From positions 153,339 through 217,338 of the forward strand of contig UPXV01000001.1 in assembly GCA_900538465.1 (NCBI GenBank): DNA of 64,000 bases, read 5' to 3'. Each line of letters opens with the position of its first letter. The first letter of the stretch is position 1. Source of the stretch: an uncultured Erysipelotrichaceae bacterium. GTDB taxonomy: Bacteria; Bacillota_I; Bacilli_A; Erysipelotrichales; Coprobacillaceae. A program made the position numbers and the translations under genes. The notes under the pieces are model-generated. The model had not been told where the DNA came from. It ran no database searches and saw only the letters and a program-made list of their open reading frames with translations. Of the stretch, positions 15,990-25,086 are shown in pieces.

Positions 15990-16730
15990 TTATTTTATAT
16001 TTTGCACACAAACATATTTTTCTTCCTCTTTATTATCAGGAATAAATTTAATAAAATACAATCGATAATTAATAACTTTTTTATAATATTCCTCTGTTTG
16101 ATTTTTGTCGAGTCCGATATCATCATAACCAGCATTTCCTAGCAAGATTCCAAATTGATCATCTTTTTTTATAAACATTTTTGTCCCATCTTTATCTAAT
16201 GAGTTTAGACATTCTAACACACAATCCAAATATAGTTTGTCATTAGCTTCAATATCTCTAGTTTTTTTATTGTAATTTACATATCCAATAACAAGTCTTC
16301 TTGGACAATTAATATATAATAACTTTACAACTTCATCAAGCCAATCCTTACTTGAATTTTCATGTTCAATAGCAATATTCAAATCCCACATGTGCAAATT
16401 AAAATTTTTTGCTTGTTCAAACTTTTCAGAGTCTTTCAATTTATCTTTTCTTTGAGTCCAACCTATCAAATCAATTCGATAATATTCTTTTTGTGTTTTT
16501 AATTTTTGTATTTTACTTTTTTTATTACTATCAATTTTTATCGGATGATGAGGATTTGTCATTTCTTCTAAAACTTGTTTCAATAATTCAATAATTTTTT
16601 TAGTGAATGCTTTACTTTTTCCCTTTTCAGTATATTTATAATTTTTAATGAAATTTTTATCATTGATTGCCTCTTCAATTAACATTTCACAAACTTCTCT
16701 TAAATCATAGTCTTGCCTTACATCAGTCAT
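15990..16730 (-). CDS. Orphan nuclease-like protein, possible PD-(D/E)XK fold
   Basis: 246 residues from MTDVRQDYDL (ATG 16730, AAAGGAGAG upstream). I recognise no named family. The central part has the spacing of a restriction-endonuclease-like core: YYRIDLIGW with Asp 87, then WDLNIAIEHEN with Glu 122-x-Glu 124, then a helix (W130-LDEVVKLL) and the strand RRLVIGYV (144-151). An E-x-E variant occurs in some type II restriction enzymes. The N-terminal 80 residues are charged and helical. There is no DNA methyltransferase next to it. The gene is the sole cargo of an insert at the end of polC. Nuclease function is inference; a defence or toxin-like role is possible. Confidence 0.6.
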   Translation of the reverse strand: MTDVRQDYDLREVCEMLIEEAINDKNFIKNYKYTEKGKSKAFTKKIIELLKQVLEEMTNPHHPIKIDSNKKSKIQKLKTQKEYYRIDLIGWTQRKDKLKDSEKFEQAKNFNLHMWDLNIAIEHENSSKDWLDEVVKLLYINCPRRLVIGYVNYNKKTRDIEANDKLYLDCVLECLNSLDKDGTKMFIKKDDQFGILLGNAGYDDIGLDKNQTEEYYKKVINYRLYFIKFIPDNKEEEKYVCVQNIK

Positions 16731-16770
16731 TTTTAATCTCTCTCCTTTATAAATAGAATAAACTATAATA

Positions 16771-16776
16771 ATTATA
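16771..16776 (-). promoter_or_regulatory. -10 box of the orphan nuclease-like gene
   Basis: TATAAT on the minus strand about 40 bp before the start codon; no convincing -35 hexamer at 16-18 bp. Confidence 0.4.
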
Positions 16777-16812
16777 TCAGAAAGAAAATTTATTTCTACT
16801 TTGTTAAATAAT

Positions 16813-16842
16813 AAAAAAAAGATCAACCCATACAGATTGACC
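16813..16842 (-). terminator. Terminator after polC, located in the insert
   Basis: GGTCAA pairs with TTGATC (one G-T pair, 16837-16842 with 16821-16826) and is followed by eight T on the minus strand. It sits almost entirely outside the duplicated polC sequence, so the inserted segment supplies it. Confidence 0.65.
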
Positions 16843-16909
16843 TTTCATCACATTTTTTTATAAATCAAATAAAGATAACTGATTTTCATCAGACATATTA
16901 TCAAATACA
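16842..16909 (-). repeat. Direct repeat copy B: 3' end of the intact polC
   Basis: The functional polC terminus, identical over 68 bases to 15871-15938. Identity ends abruptly on the downstream side (16841) and fades on the coding side. Confidence 0.95.
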
Positions 16910-19900
16910 CCCATTTTTGTAAGGAATTCAATTTGTGTATTTGTTAATTTTGTACGCTTCATCACATCTTCCTTAGATAAAAATGAATTATTGACTCTCG
17001 CCTCAATAACGCTATCACCTACGGCTGCCCCCAAACCATCAATGGCAGTAAATGGAGGTAATAAACCATCAGGATCATCAGGATCAAGAATAAAATTACG
17101 TGAATCTGATTTTTCTAATGAAATATTATTGAAGTGAATATCACGTTCATACATTTCTAAAGCAATTTCAAAGACAGAAATCAATGCTTCTTCTTTATTA
17201 GAAATCTTCACACCATTTTGCTTATCAGTTAAAATTTGTTTATAACGAGATAAGATTGTTTCTTTTCCTTGGATAAGTGTTTCAATATCATAGGCATCAC
17301 AACGTGTTGTAAAATAAACTGCATAATATTCTCTTGGATAATATAATTTCCACCAAGCCACACGAATAGCACTTAAAACATAAGCCGCAGCATGGGCTTT
17401 TGGGAACATGTATTTGATTTTTTTACATGATTCAATATACCAAGAAGGAACATCATGTTCACGCATCAATTCTTCATATTTCTTTTCTGGGAAAACTGCA
17501 GGTGATTTTCCTTTACGAACACATTCCATAATATCAAAAGCATCTTTGTTTGGAAGTCCTTTTTCAATTAAGTAAACCATAATATCATCACGACATCCAA
17601 TAACTTCTTTTAAGGTACATGTTCCTGAACTAATTAAAGTTTCTGCATTTCCTAAGTAAACATCAGTCCCATGTGATAGACCAGATAAGATAACCAAATC
17701 ACTAAATGATGTCGGATGTGTTTGTTCAAGCATTCCACGAACAAACTTTGTACCAAATTCTGGTAATCCCAAAGCACCAGTTTTACAATTCAGATAAGAT
17801 AAATCAATGCCAAGTGCTTCAGTTGAATTAAATAAACTCATAACTTTTGGATCATTAGTTGGAATGTCTTTTGGATTTACTCCAGTTAAATCTTGTAACA
17901 TCCTAATGACAGTTGGATCAACGTGTCCTAAAATATCAAACTTCAAGACATTATCATGAATAGCATGGAAGTCAAAGTGAGTTGTTTTCCATTCTGCAGT
18001 TAGATCATCAGCGGGATATTGATAAGGTGTAAAGTCATAGACATCCATGTTTTCAGGAATAACAATAATTCCCCCAGGATGTTGACCTGTTGTTCTTTTT
18101 ACCCCTGTACATCCTTTCGCAATACGTTCCAATTCAGCCACACGAATTGTATCTTCTTTTTCCATTAATTCTGCATAACCTTTGGCATAACCATAAGCAG
18201 TCTTTTCGGCCACAGTTGAAATTGTTCCGGCACGATACACATGACTTTCTCCAAAAATTTCTTTTGTATAAGCATGTGCTGTTGGCTGATAATCACCAGA
18301 GAAGTTTAAGTCAATATCAGGAACTTTATCCGCATTAAATCCTAGGAAGGTTTCAAATGGAATATTATGTCCATCTCCCTTTAAAGGTTTTCCACATTTT
18401 GGACAAACTTTATCTGGCAAGTCATACCCATTAGCAATAAAGCCATCAGGTAAAAACTCACTATATTGACAATGTGGACAAAAATAATGTGGCGGTAAAG
18501 GATTAACCTCAGAAATATTGGCCATTGTAGCAACAAAGGAAGACCCTACAGAACCACGGCTTCCAACCAGATATCCTGCTTCATTAGATTTTTTAACCAA
18601 TTTATGAGCAATGTAGTAAATAACCCCAAATCCATGTTTAATGATGTTATCTAACTCTTTTGATAAACGTTTTTCAACAATTTCGGGTAAGACTTCCCCA
18701 TATTGTTTATGTGCATTATCAAAACACAATTGACGTAAATTTTCATCTGCATTATCAATATGTGGTGTAAAAAGTTTGTCATGAACAACATGGAAACTTC
18801 CATCAATCATATCAGCAATTTTATTTGTGTTTTCAACAATATACTCATATTTTTCATCTTCGGTTAAATATGGAAAACTATCCATCATTTCATCTGTTGT
18901 ACGGAAATATTCATCAGGTGTCCAAGCTTTAGGATTGCTTCGATCCGTTAAAGGATGGAGTGTCCCACCAAGTCCGATTTTAGGATTACATGTAAAAACA
19001 TCTCTAAAAATTTTATCTTGTTGATCAAGATAATGAACATCTCCTGTTGCAACAATCATTTTTCCCATTTCTTTTGCTGTATCAACAATACGACGCAAAA
19101 TACGTTTTAAATCTTCTTGTGTGTCAATACGCCCTCTTTCAACAAAGTAATCACAAATATCAAGAGGAAGAATTTCTATGTAATCATAAAAAGCCATGGC
19201 TTGTTTTAATTCTTCTAAGCTTCTGGTCATTGCTAATTCAAAGATTTCTGAATTATAACATCCACTTCCAAACAAAAGCCCTTCTCGATAATATTCAAGG
19301 CGTTCACGAGGAATACGGGATGTTTTTGAATAATATGTTGTATTGGCTTCTGAAACAAGTTTAAACATATTTTTAAGACCAGCTTTATCTTTTGCTAATA
19401 CACACATATGTTTTGGTCTCACAATCTTATAGGCATCCTGACATTCCATAGCATTCATATCTAAAAGATTATAAAGTTGTTTTTGCATCATATCATGGAG
19501 CATCATATTGAAAACCCCTGCTAAAACATCAGCATCATAATCAGCACGGTGAGCATCATCTCCATCATATGGGATACGATAATACCTCGCAACATTACCT
19601 AAACGATATCCTTTTAAATCCGGTAATAATTTCCAAGCCAGTGTTAATGAGTCAATGGCTGGATTCGATAAAACGGGATATCCATGACGTTTTAAAATTT
19701 CATTTAAAAAACCAACATCAAATGTTGCATTATGAGCAACAATAACATCATCTCCAAAGAAATCTAAAATCTTTGGTAAAAATTCTTCAATTGTAGGAGC
19801 ATTTTTTACATCTTCATTAGTAATATGAGTGATGTTTGTAATCTTCTCAGAAATCGCTTTATTTGGTTTGATCAAACTTTGTAAACGTCCAATTTCTTGT

Positions 19901-21177
19901 CCATTCTTATATCGAACAGCCCCAAACTCTGTAATATCGTCATCCATTACTGATAATCCAGTTGTTTCAAGGTCAAAAGAAACAAAAGTTAAATCTTTTA
20001 ATGATAAATCTTTTTCATTATAAACAACCATAAAAGAAGGATCAATCATATACATTTCCACGCCATAAATCATTTTAATTTTATTTTTAATACTTGCCAT
20101 CTGTGCTTCTGGGAAAGATTGAACATTTCCGTGATCAGTCACAGCAATCGCCTGATGTCCCCAATAAGCAGCACGTGAAATATAATCACTAATTGAACCA
20201 ATTCCATCCATTGGTGACATTTTCGAGTGAACATGTAATTCAACACGTTTCTTTTCAGCATTATCTTGTCTAATTTTAGGAGAAGGAATGACTTCAACTT
20301 CTCTTGCAATAATTACTGTATCTTTTGCAAAGGTATCATATTCAACATTCCCTTTGACACGTACCCAAACGCCACCTTTTTTGACTTTATTCATTTCTTC
20401 TATGCTATTGCCACCTTTATTTTCAAATCGCTTGACAACGATACTATTCGTATAATCAGTGACATACAAAGATTGAATTGTTTTTCCAGTTTTGACTTTT
20501 TTAGAATCTTCTTTAAAGACATATCCTTGAATCATCACTTCTTTAACAGTTTCATCAATTTCATCAATTGTTAAAGAAAAATATTCTTTTTTATAACTTT
20601 GAAATTTTTGTTTCTTTTCATAAACAGGTTGTTGTTCAACTGCATGAAAAGTTGCTTCATCAACTTGAACTTCATTTAAAGCATTCATTTCTTCTTGAAT
20701 AGATTGATATGTTTCATTATTTTGATCAATATAAGCCTCAAATCCTATTTGAATACCAAACTTATTAAAATATTTATCAAAGATTTTATAAAGATGTTGC
20801 ATTTGATTCAATTGAATTTCATTAAGAACTTCTATCTTTAATGTATTCTCATCAAAAGATAAAGATTCTTCTTTAATAAAATCAATTTGTGGAAAACGTC
20901 CTTTCAATCCATTAAAAATAAATAAAGCATATTCTTTCACATCTTGCACAGTATAAGAAGACATCCAATCAAAAATAAAATCTGTTGGATATGGAAATTC
21001 CTTTTTAGCAGCAAATAAAATACGAATCTCATTTAAAGGAACAATATGTGAAGCAGAGATATAAAACACATAAGAATTATCAGGATTCACAATGACTCTA
21101 TCAATTATTGCATTCTTTAATTGTTGCACTTCATCTTCAATATGGAGTTGTTGTAGTAAAACCAACATTTTATTCAT
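16858..21177 (-). CDS. polC: DNA polymerase III PolC (Gram-positive replicative polymerase)
   Basis: 1439 residues, usual PolC length. Replicates the chromosome and carries its own proofreading exonuclease. Order seen: N-terminal domains I-II, OB-fold segment, PHP domain (HVHSKMSPMDGIG near 318), DEDDh 3'-5' exonuclease inserted in the PHP region (FVSFDLETTG near 400 and HRADYDA), a zinc-binding cluster (CPHC and CPKCGKPLK), and the palm with PDIDLNFSGDYQ near 960. The start has AGGAGG eight bases upstream. Its 3' end is duplicated 0.97 kb downstream by an insertion, but the protein itself is intact. Confidence 0.98.
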   Translation of the reverse strand: MNKMLVLLQQLHIEDEVQQLKNAIIDRVIVNPDNSYVFYISASHIVPLNEIRILFAAKKEFPYPTDFIFDWMSSYTVQDVKEYALFIFNGLKGRFPQIDFIKEESLSFDENTLKIEVLNEIQLNQMQHLYKIFDKYFNKFGIQIGFEAYIDQNNETYQSIQEEMNALNEVQVDEATFHAVEQQPVYEKKQKFQSYKKEYFSLTIDEIDETVKEVMIQGYVFKEDSKKVKTGKTIQSLYVTDYTNSIVVKRFENKGGNSIEEMNKVKKGGVWVRVKGNVEYDTFAKDTVIIAREVEVIPSPKIRQDNAEKKRVELHVHSKMSPMDGIGSISDYISRAAYWGHQAIAVTDHGNVQSFPEAQMASIKNKIKMIYGVEMYMIDPSFMVVYNEKDLSLKDLTFVSFDLETTGLSVMDDDITEFGAVRYKNGQEIGRLQSLIKPNKAISEKITNITHITNEDVKNAPTIEEFLPKILDFFGDDVIVAHNATFDVGFLNEILKRHGYPVLSNPAIDSLTLAWKLLPDLKGYRLGNVARYYRIPYDGDDAHRADYDADVLAGVFNMMLHDMMQKQLYNLLDMNAMECQDAYKIVRPKHMCVLAKDKAGLKNMFKLVSEANTTYYSKTSRIPRERLEYYREGLLFGSGCYNSEIFELAMTRSLEELKQAMAFYDYIEILPLDICDYFVERGRIDTQEDLKRILRRIVDTAKEMGKMIVATGDVHYLDQQDKIFRDVFTCNPKIGLGGTLHPLTDRSNPKAWTPDEYFRTTDEMMDSFPYLTEDEKYEYIVENTNKIADMIDGSFHVVHDKLFTPHIDNADENLRQLCFDNAHKQYGEVLPEIVEKRLSKELDNIIKHGFGVIYYIAHKLVKKSNEAGYLVGSRGSVGSSFVATMANISEVNPLPPHYFCPHCQYSEFLPDGFIANGYDLPDKVCPKCGKPLKGDGHNIPFETFLGFNADKVPDIDLNFSGDYQPTAHAYTKEIFGESHVYRAGTISTVAEKTAYGYAKGYAELMEKEDTIRVAELERIAKGCTGVKRTTGQHPGGIIVIPENMDVYDFTPYQYPADDLTAEWKTTHFDFHAIHDNVLKFDILGHVDPTVIRMLQDLTGVNPKDIPTNDPKVMSLFNSTEALGIDLSYLNCKTGALGLPEFGTKFVRGMLEQTHPTSFSDLVILSGLSHGTDVYLGNAETLISSGTCTLKEVIGCRDDIMVYLIEKGLPNKDAFDIMECVRKGKSPAVFPEKKYEELMREHDVPSWYIESCKKIKYMFPKAHAAAYVLSAIRVAWWKLYYPREYYAVYFTTRCDAYDIETLIQGKETILSRYKQILTDKQNGVKISNKEEALISVFEIALEMYERDIHFNNISLEKSDSRNFILDPDDPDGLLPPFTAIDGLGAAVGDSVIEARVNNSFLSKEDVMKRTKLTNTQIEFLTKMGVFDNMSDENQLSLFDL

Positions 21178-21194
21178 TCTTTTTTCCTCCTTTA

Positions 21195-21221
21195 CATAGG
21201 AAAAGGGATAATCTATCCCTT
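21195..21221 (-). terminator. Hairpin between rseP and polC
   Basis: AAGGGATA/TATCCCTT stem (21203-21210 with 21214-21221) overlapping the rseP stop and followed on the minus strand by TTTTCC only. The short T-run suggests partial termination or RNA processing so that polC is expressed at a lower level. Confidence 0.55.
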
Positions 21222-22305
21222 ATCCAAATATTCTCGTAATATCCTGATATGTGACAAATACCATCAATAACATCACTAAACCTAAGCCAACCATCTGTAA
21301 AGCTAATTTTAATTTTTGCGGTAAATCACGTCCAATTAACTTTTCAATCAATGCGAAGATAACTTGGCACCCATCAAGCCCAGGGATTGGTAATAAGTTA
21401 AAAATTCCTACATTAATCGATAACATGGCTAGTAAATTTAAAACATAAGCAATCTGCCCTGTTTCTGTCACTTGTGCAGTGACTTGGAAAATACCTGCAG
21501 GTCCGGATAATTGAGTTACAGTTTTTGAGAAATGTGTAATCAATTGTCCTAAAGCCGCAAAAATTGCAACACTCATTTCTCCTAAAGAAATAAATGTATA
21601 TTGAAAAGCTTCAGTCAAACTCATAGCACGTGTCGCTTGTGTAATTCCTAATTTATATTTTCCATCTTCTTGACTAAAAGGAACTTTCAAAGTTATTGTT
21701 TCCTTTTTGTCTTGTCTTTCGACAGTCATCTTCATTGTTAAGGAATCAGCAGTTGTTTTTAAATGATCTTGTGTAAAATTAATATCTTCATAATTAGAAA
21801 TTAACAATGTTTGTCCTGTTTCTACAATATCGACTTGTTGAATAATATCACCAGTTTTTAAACCATATTCATCAGCTGGTGAATGTTCCAATATGGTTCC
21901 AATTTGTGCCACATTTACAGGAATTTGTCCAGCAAAAACATTAACTCCTAATGTTACCACAACAGCTAATACAAAGTTCATGAAAACTCCAGCCAAAAAG
22001 ATAATAACCTTTTGATATGTTTTCTTTCCTTTTAAAGTTCTTTCAACTGGAATATCTGCCAATTCTTCATTATCCATTTGGTCTTCTTCACCTGCCATAG
22101 CAACAAAACCACCAAATGGTAAAGCACTCACAACATATTCCGTTTCTTTGCCTTTTTTTGACCAAATCTTAGGTCCAAAACCAATTGAAAATTGAGCACA
22201 ATAAACACCAAAAAACTTAGCGGCTAAAAAATGTCCCAATTCATGAATAATAATAATTGAACCTAAAATCAATAAAAAGACAACAACATTTATAATTGAT
22301 TGCAT
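21220..22305 (-). CDS. rseP: Site-2 membrane metalloprotease RseP
   Basis: 361 residues. Cleaves transmembrane segments of anti-sigma factors and leftover signal peptides within the membrane. HELGH zinc motif at 21-25 in the first membrane helix, a PDZ domain around 125-215 (AQIGTILEHSPADEYGLKTGD), and NLLPIPGLDGCQV with the third zinc ligand Asp. Four hydrophobic helices in total. Neighbours cdsA-dxr-rseP are in the usual order; proS, which often follows, is absent. Confidence 0.95.
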   Translation of the reverse strand: MQSIINVVVFLLILGSIIIIHELGHFLAAKFFGVYCAQFSIGFGPKIWSKKGKETEYVVSALPFGGFVAMAGEEDQMDNEELADIPVERTLKGKKTYQKVIIFLAGVFMNFVLAVVVTLGVNVFAGQIPVNVAQIGTILEHSPADEYGLKTGDIIQQVDIVETGQTLLISNYEDINFTQDHLKTTADSLTMKMTVERQDKKETITLKVPFSQEDGKYKLGITQATRAMSLTEAFQYTFISLGEMSVAIFAALGQLITHFSKTVTQLSGPAGIFQVTAQVTETGQIAYVLNLLAMLSINVGIFNLLPIPGLDGCQVIFALIEKLIGRDLPQKLKLALQMVGLGLVMLLMVFVTYQDITRIFG

Positions 22306-23463
22306 CTAATCTTCTCCTACTCTTTGTAAAACATAATTTCTTGCCCATTGATCAATCTCTAACAATTGTTCTAGTGAAGGATGTTTAATCCATTGGCTTT
22401 CATGGGCACACATAGCTTCTTCAACTAATCTTTCAATATCTAAAAATTGAATCTTGCGATTTAAAAATAACGCATTGGCTTGTTCATTTGCTCCATTTAA
22501 AACACAAGGCATAGAGCCTCCACGTCGTCCTGCGGCATAAGCCAATTCTAGTGCATGGAAACGTTTGAAATCTGGTTTATAGAAATGTAAAGTTCCCACA
22601 TCAGCTAAAGATAAACGTTTTGCCGAAATCAAAGGAATACGTCTTGGATATGTCAACGCATATTGAATAGGCAAACGCATATCTGGAGTTCCAAGTTGTG
22701 CAATAACAGCAGTATCTTGATATTCAACCATAGAATGAACTATACTTTCTGGATGAATTAAAACTTCAATATCATCATAATCTTTATCAAACAACCATTT
22801 GGCTTCCATAACTTCTAAACCTTTATTAAACAAAGTCGCACTATCAATTGTAATTTTAGCACCCATAGACCAATTCGGATGTTTTAATGCTTGATCAACA
22901 GTAACATCTTTTAATTCATCACGAGTCTTATCCCGGAAGCTTCCCCCACTTGCTGTTAAAATAATTTTAGCAATATCACCATGATTTTCACCATTCATTG
23001 ATTGAAAAATTGCAGAATGCTCACTATCCACCGGTAATAATGCGACTCCATATTCCTTCACAAGCGGACAAATCAAATGTCCTGCTACAACCAATGTTTC
23101 CTTATTGGCAAGCGCAATATCTTTTTTTGCTTTGATGGCTTCCATTGTTGGAACCAATCCAGCAAAACCAACAATCGCATTTAAAATGACATCCACTTCT
23201 TTTAATGTTGCAATTTCAATAAGTCCATCTTGTCCATAATAAAACTGATGATCAGGATATTTCTTTTCCAAATACTCTTTATCTTCTTTATTTTGAACAC
23301 AAATATGATGAACATGCAAAGAAGCCATAATTTCTTCAAGCAATTGAATGTTTTTCCCAGCACTCATAGCAACGATTTCAAATTCATCGCTATGATTCTT
23401 AACAACATCAACAGTTTGTGTACCAATAGAACCAGTGACTCCTAAAACAGTTATTTTTTTCAT
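22306..23463 (-). CDS. dxr: 1-deoxy-D-xylulose 5-phosphate reductoisomerase
   Basis: 385 residues. Second enzyme of the methylerythritol phosphate route to isoprenoids, using NADPH and Mg or Mn. NADPH-binding GVTGSIGTQTVDVV at 8-21; metal site SGGSFRDKTRDEL and AEHSAIFQS-type segment (LLPVDSEHSAIFQSM) with Glu; MGAKITIDSATLFNKGLEVMEA quoted in part. Placed between cdsA and rseP, next to uppS, so isoprenoid chain and lipid-carrier genes are grouped. Confidence 0.97.
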   Translation of the reverse strand: MKKITVLGVTGSIGTQTVDVVKNHSDEFEIVAMSAGKNIQLLEEIMASLHVHHICVQNKEDKEYLEKKYPDHQFYYGQDGLIEIATLKEVDVILNAIVGFAGLVPTMEAIKAKKDIALANKETLVVAGHLICPLVKEYGVALLPVDSEHSAIFQSMNGENHGDIAKIILTASGGSFRDKTRDELKDVTVDQALKHPNWSMGAKITIDSATLFNKGLEVMEAKWLFDKDYDDIEVLIHPESIVHSMVEYQDTAVIAQLGTPDMRLPIQYALTYPRRIPLISAKRLSLADVGTLHFYKPDFKRFHALELAYAAGRRGGSMPCVLNGANEQANALFLNRKIQFLDIERLVEEAMCAHESQWIKHPSLEQLLEIDQWARNYVLQRVGED

Positions 23464-23464
23464 C

Positions 23465-24253
23465 TTAAATCACCACCATCTTCACAAAATGAAGCAACAA
23501 TCCAAAAACCATCGCATTAAATAAAATTGAATCAAAACGATCTAAAATTCCACCGTGTCCAGGCAATAATTGCGAATAATCTTTCACTTCAAAAGTTCTT
23601 TTGATACTACTAAAAGTTAAATCCCCAATTTGCCCAGTCATTGTTAAAATCAAACACATTCCAATTAAAATAACAATTGGTATATTTATTTGAATATATG
23701 CACCATATCCAACAGAAAGAACAGTCCCAAGTAACATTCCACCAAGTGACCCTTCAATTGTCTTTTTAGGTGATAATCTTGGATTTAATTTATGTTTTCC
23801 AAACATCATTCCAGCAAAATAAGCACCAGTATCAGTTCCAAAAGTGGCTAATGCAAGAATAATCAGATAATCAACGCCATAAATTTGACGCAATTGATAT
23901 ATCATATGTAATCCCATTGCGACCAAAACTCCAACAGTAAAATAATAACAAAGACGATTAAAATTCATACCATCATCAAACATACTACAAGCCAATAAAA
24001 CAATCAAATAAATAATTAATATTTCACTAGGTATCATCAATTCTCCAACAAAGAACAATGAGTAAAATACAAAAATACCTACTAATGGATATAAATAAAT
24101 ATTAGCTTTAGGACGTTCACAAATAGAAAGCATTTCAAAAACAGCTCCTGCTGCCACTAATGCTAGTAAAACTTGAAAAGGAATATTTCCTAAAATCACA
24201 CACGGTAAAATAACTGCGATTAAAACAATCCCGGTTATAATTCTGGTTTTCAT
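23465..24253 (-). CDS. cdsA: Phosphatidate cytidylyltransferase
   Basis: 262 residues. Makes CDP-diacylglycerol for phospholipid synthesis at the membrane. About eight hydrophobic helices and the signature GDLTFSSIKRTFEVKDYSQLLPGHGGILDRFDS near the end (quoted in parts: S-x-x-K-R, K-D, P-G-H-G-G-x-x-D-R-x-D). ATG overlaps the uppS stop (ATGA). Confidence 0.96.
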   Translation of the reverse strand: MKTRIITGIVLIAVILPCVILGNIPFQVLLALVAAGAVFEMLSICERPKANIYLYPLVGIFVFYSLFFVGELMIPSEILIIYLIVLLACSMFDDGMNFNRLCYYFTVGVLVAMGLHMIYQLRQIYGVDYLIILALATFGTDTGAYFAGMMFGKHKLNPRLSPKKTIEGSLGGMLLGTVLSVGYGAYIQINIPIVILIGMCLILTMTGQIGDLTFSSIKRTFEVKDYSQLLPGHGGILDRFDSILFNAMVFGLLLHFVKMVVI

Positions 24254-24999
24254 TTCAAAACACCTCCAAAACGTCTTTCTCTTCCTTGGTAAATAGCAAT
24301 GGCTTTATGAAGATGTTCTTCATCAAAATCAGGCCATAAAACATCATCAAAAATAAATTCAGCATAAGCAAGTTGCCATGGCAAAAAATTAGATAAGCGA
24401 TATTCTCCACTACTTCTGACCATCAAATCAACAGGTGGTAAATCTCCTGTCATCAAATGTTTTTCAAAATAATCCTCTGTAATATCAGAAAGTTCTATTT
24501 CACCATTTTTATATTGTTCACAAATTTTCTTCGTTGTTTCCACAATTTCATCACGCCCACCATAAATAAACGCAAACGTTAAAATCAACCCTGTATTCAT
24601 TGATGTTTTTTCAATGGCAGCTTTTATAATATCTTGTGTTTCTTTAGGTGCCATTTCTAAATGCCCAATATAACGAATTTGAACATTATTTTCCATTAAT
24701 TCTTTTAAATAAAGATTAAAGAATTCTTTTGGTAATTTAAAAATATATTCCACTTCACTGGCTTCTCTTTTAAAGTTTTCAGTTGAAAAAGCATAAACAG
24801 TCATAGCTTTCACACCTAAACGATTAGCTTCCAAAGCTAAAGTACGAATTGTCTTTGTTCCTTCATGATGACCATAAGTTCTAGGCATTTTTCTTTTCTT
24901 AGCCCATCTCCCATTCCCATCCATAATAAATGCAATATGAGAAGGGATATTATTCATGTCTAATTCATAGTTTTCTTTTGTTTTTTTATTGAAAAACAT
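24250..24999 (-). CDS. uppS: Undecaprenyl diphosphate synthase
   Basis: 249 residues. cis-Prenyltransferase that builds the C55 lipid carrier for wall synthesis. Conserved parts: IAFIMDGNGRWAKKRKMPR with catalytic Asp, YAFSTENFKR, and VDLMVRSSGEYRLSNFLPW, where most homologues have RTSGE and RLSNF. Start has GAGGTGA. It has its own extended -10 promoter after the frr terminator, while running into cdsA-dxr-rseP-polC. Confidence 0.97.
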   Translation of the reverse strand: MFFNKKTKENYELDMNNIPSHIAFIMDGNGRWAKKRKMPRTYGHHEGTKTIRTLALEANRLGVKAMTVYAFSTENFKREASEVEYIFKLPKEFFNLYLKELMENNVQIRYIGHLEMAPKETQDIIKAAIEKTSMNTGLILTFAFIYGGRDEIVETTKKICEQYKNGEIELSDITEDYFEKHLMTGDLPPVDLMVRSSGEYRLSNFLPWQLAYAEFIFDDVLWPDFDEEHLHKAIAIYQGRERRFGGVLK

Positions 25000-25024
25000 A
25001 ATCTCACCTCATTAATCTTTATGT

Positions 25025-25033
25025 ATTATATCA
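25025..25033 (-). promoter_or_regulatory. Extended -10 promoter upstream of uppS
   Basis: TGATATAAT on the minus strand (TGn plus TATAAT, hexamer 25025-25030); weak -35. It lies between the frr terminator and uppS. Confidence 0.5.
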
Positions 25034-25057
25034 TAAAGAATCATTGAAAGAAACAAA

Positions 25058-25086
25058 ATCAAAGAAAAAAAGGCTTTCGCCTTTTT
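25058..25086 (-). terminator. Intrinsic terminator of the rpsB-tsf-pyrH-frr operon
   Basis: AAAAAGGC/GCCTTTTT stem (25067-25074 with 25079-25086) overlapping the frr stop, followed by TTTTCTTTG. Confidence 0.8.

Larger units (their letters stand above)
15939..16841 (-). mobile_element. Inserted segment between duplicated polC 3' ends
   Basis: 903 bp lying between two perfect 68-bp direct repeats. It carries one gene (15990-16730) with its own -10 box, and a terminator that now serves polC. No integrase, transposase or methyltransferase gene is inside. The arrangement is what remains after site-specific integration at a gene 3' end or after insertion with long target duplication. The term mobile element is inference from the duplication. 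Confidence 0.7.
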
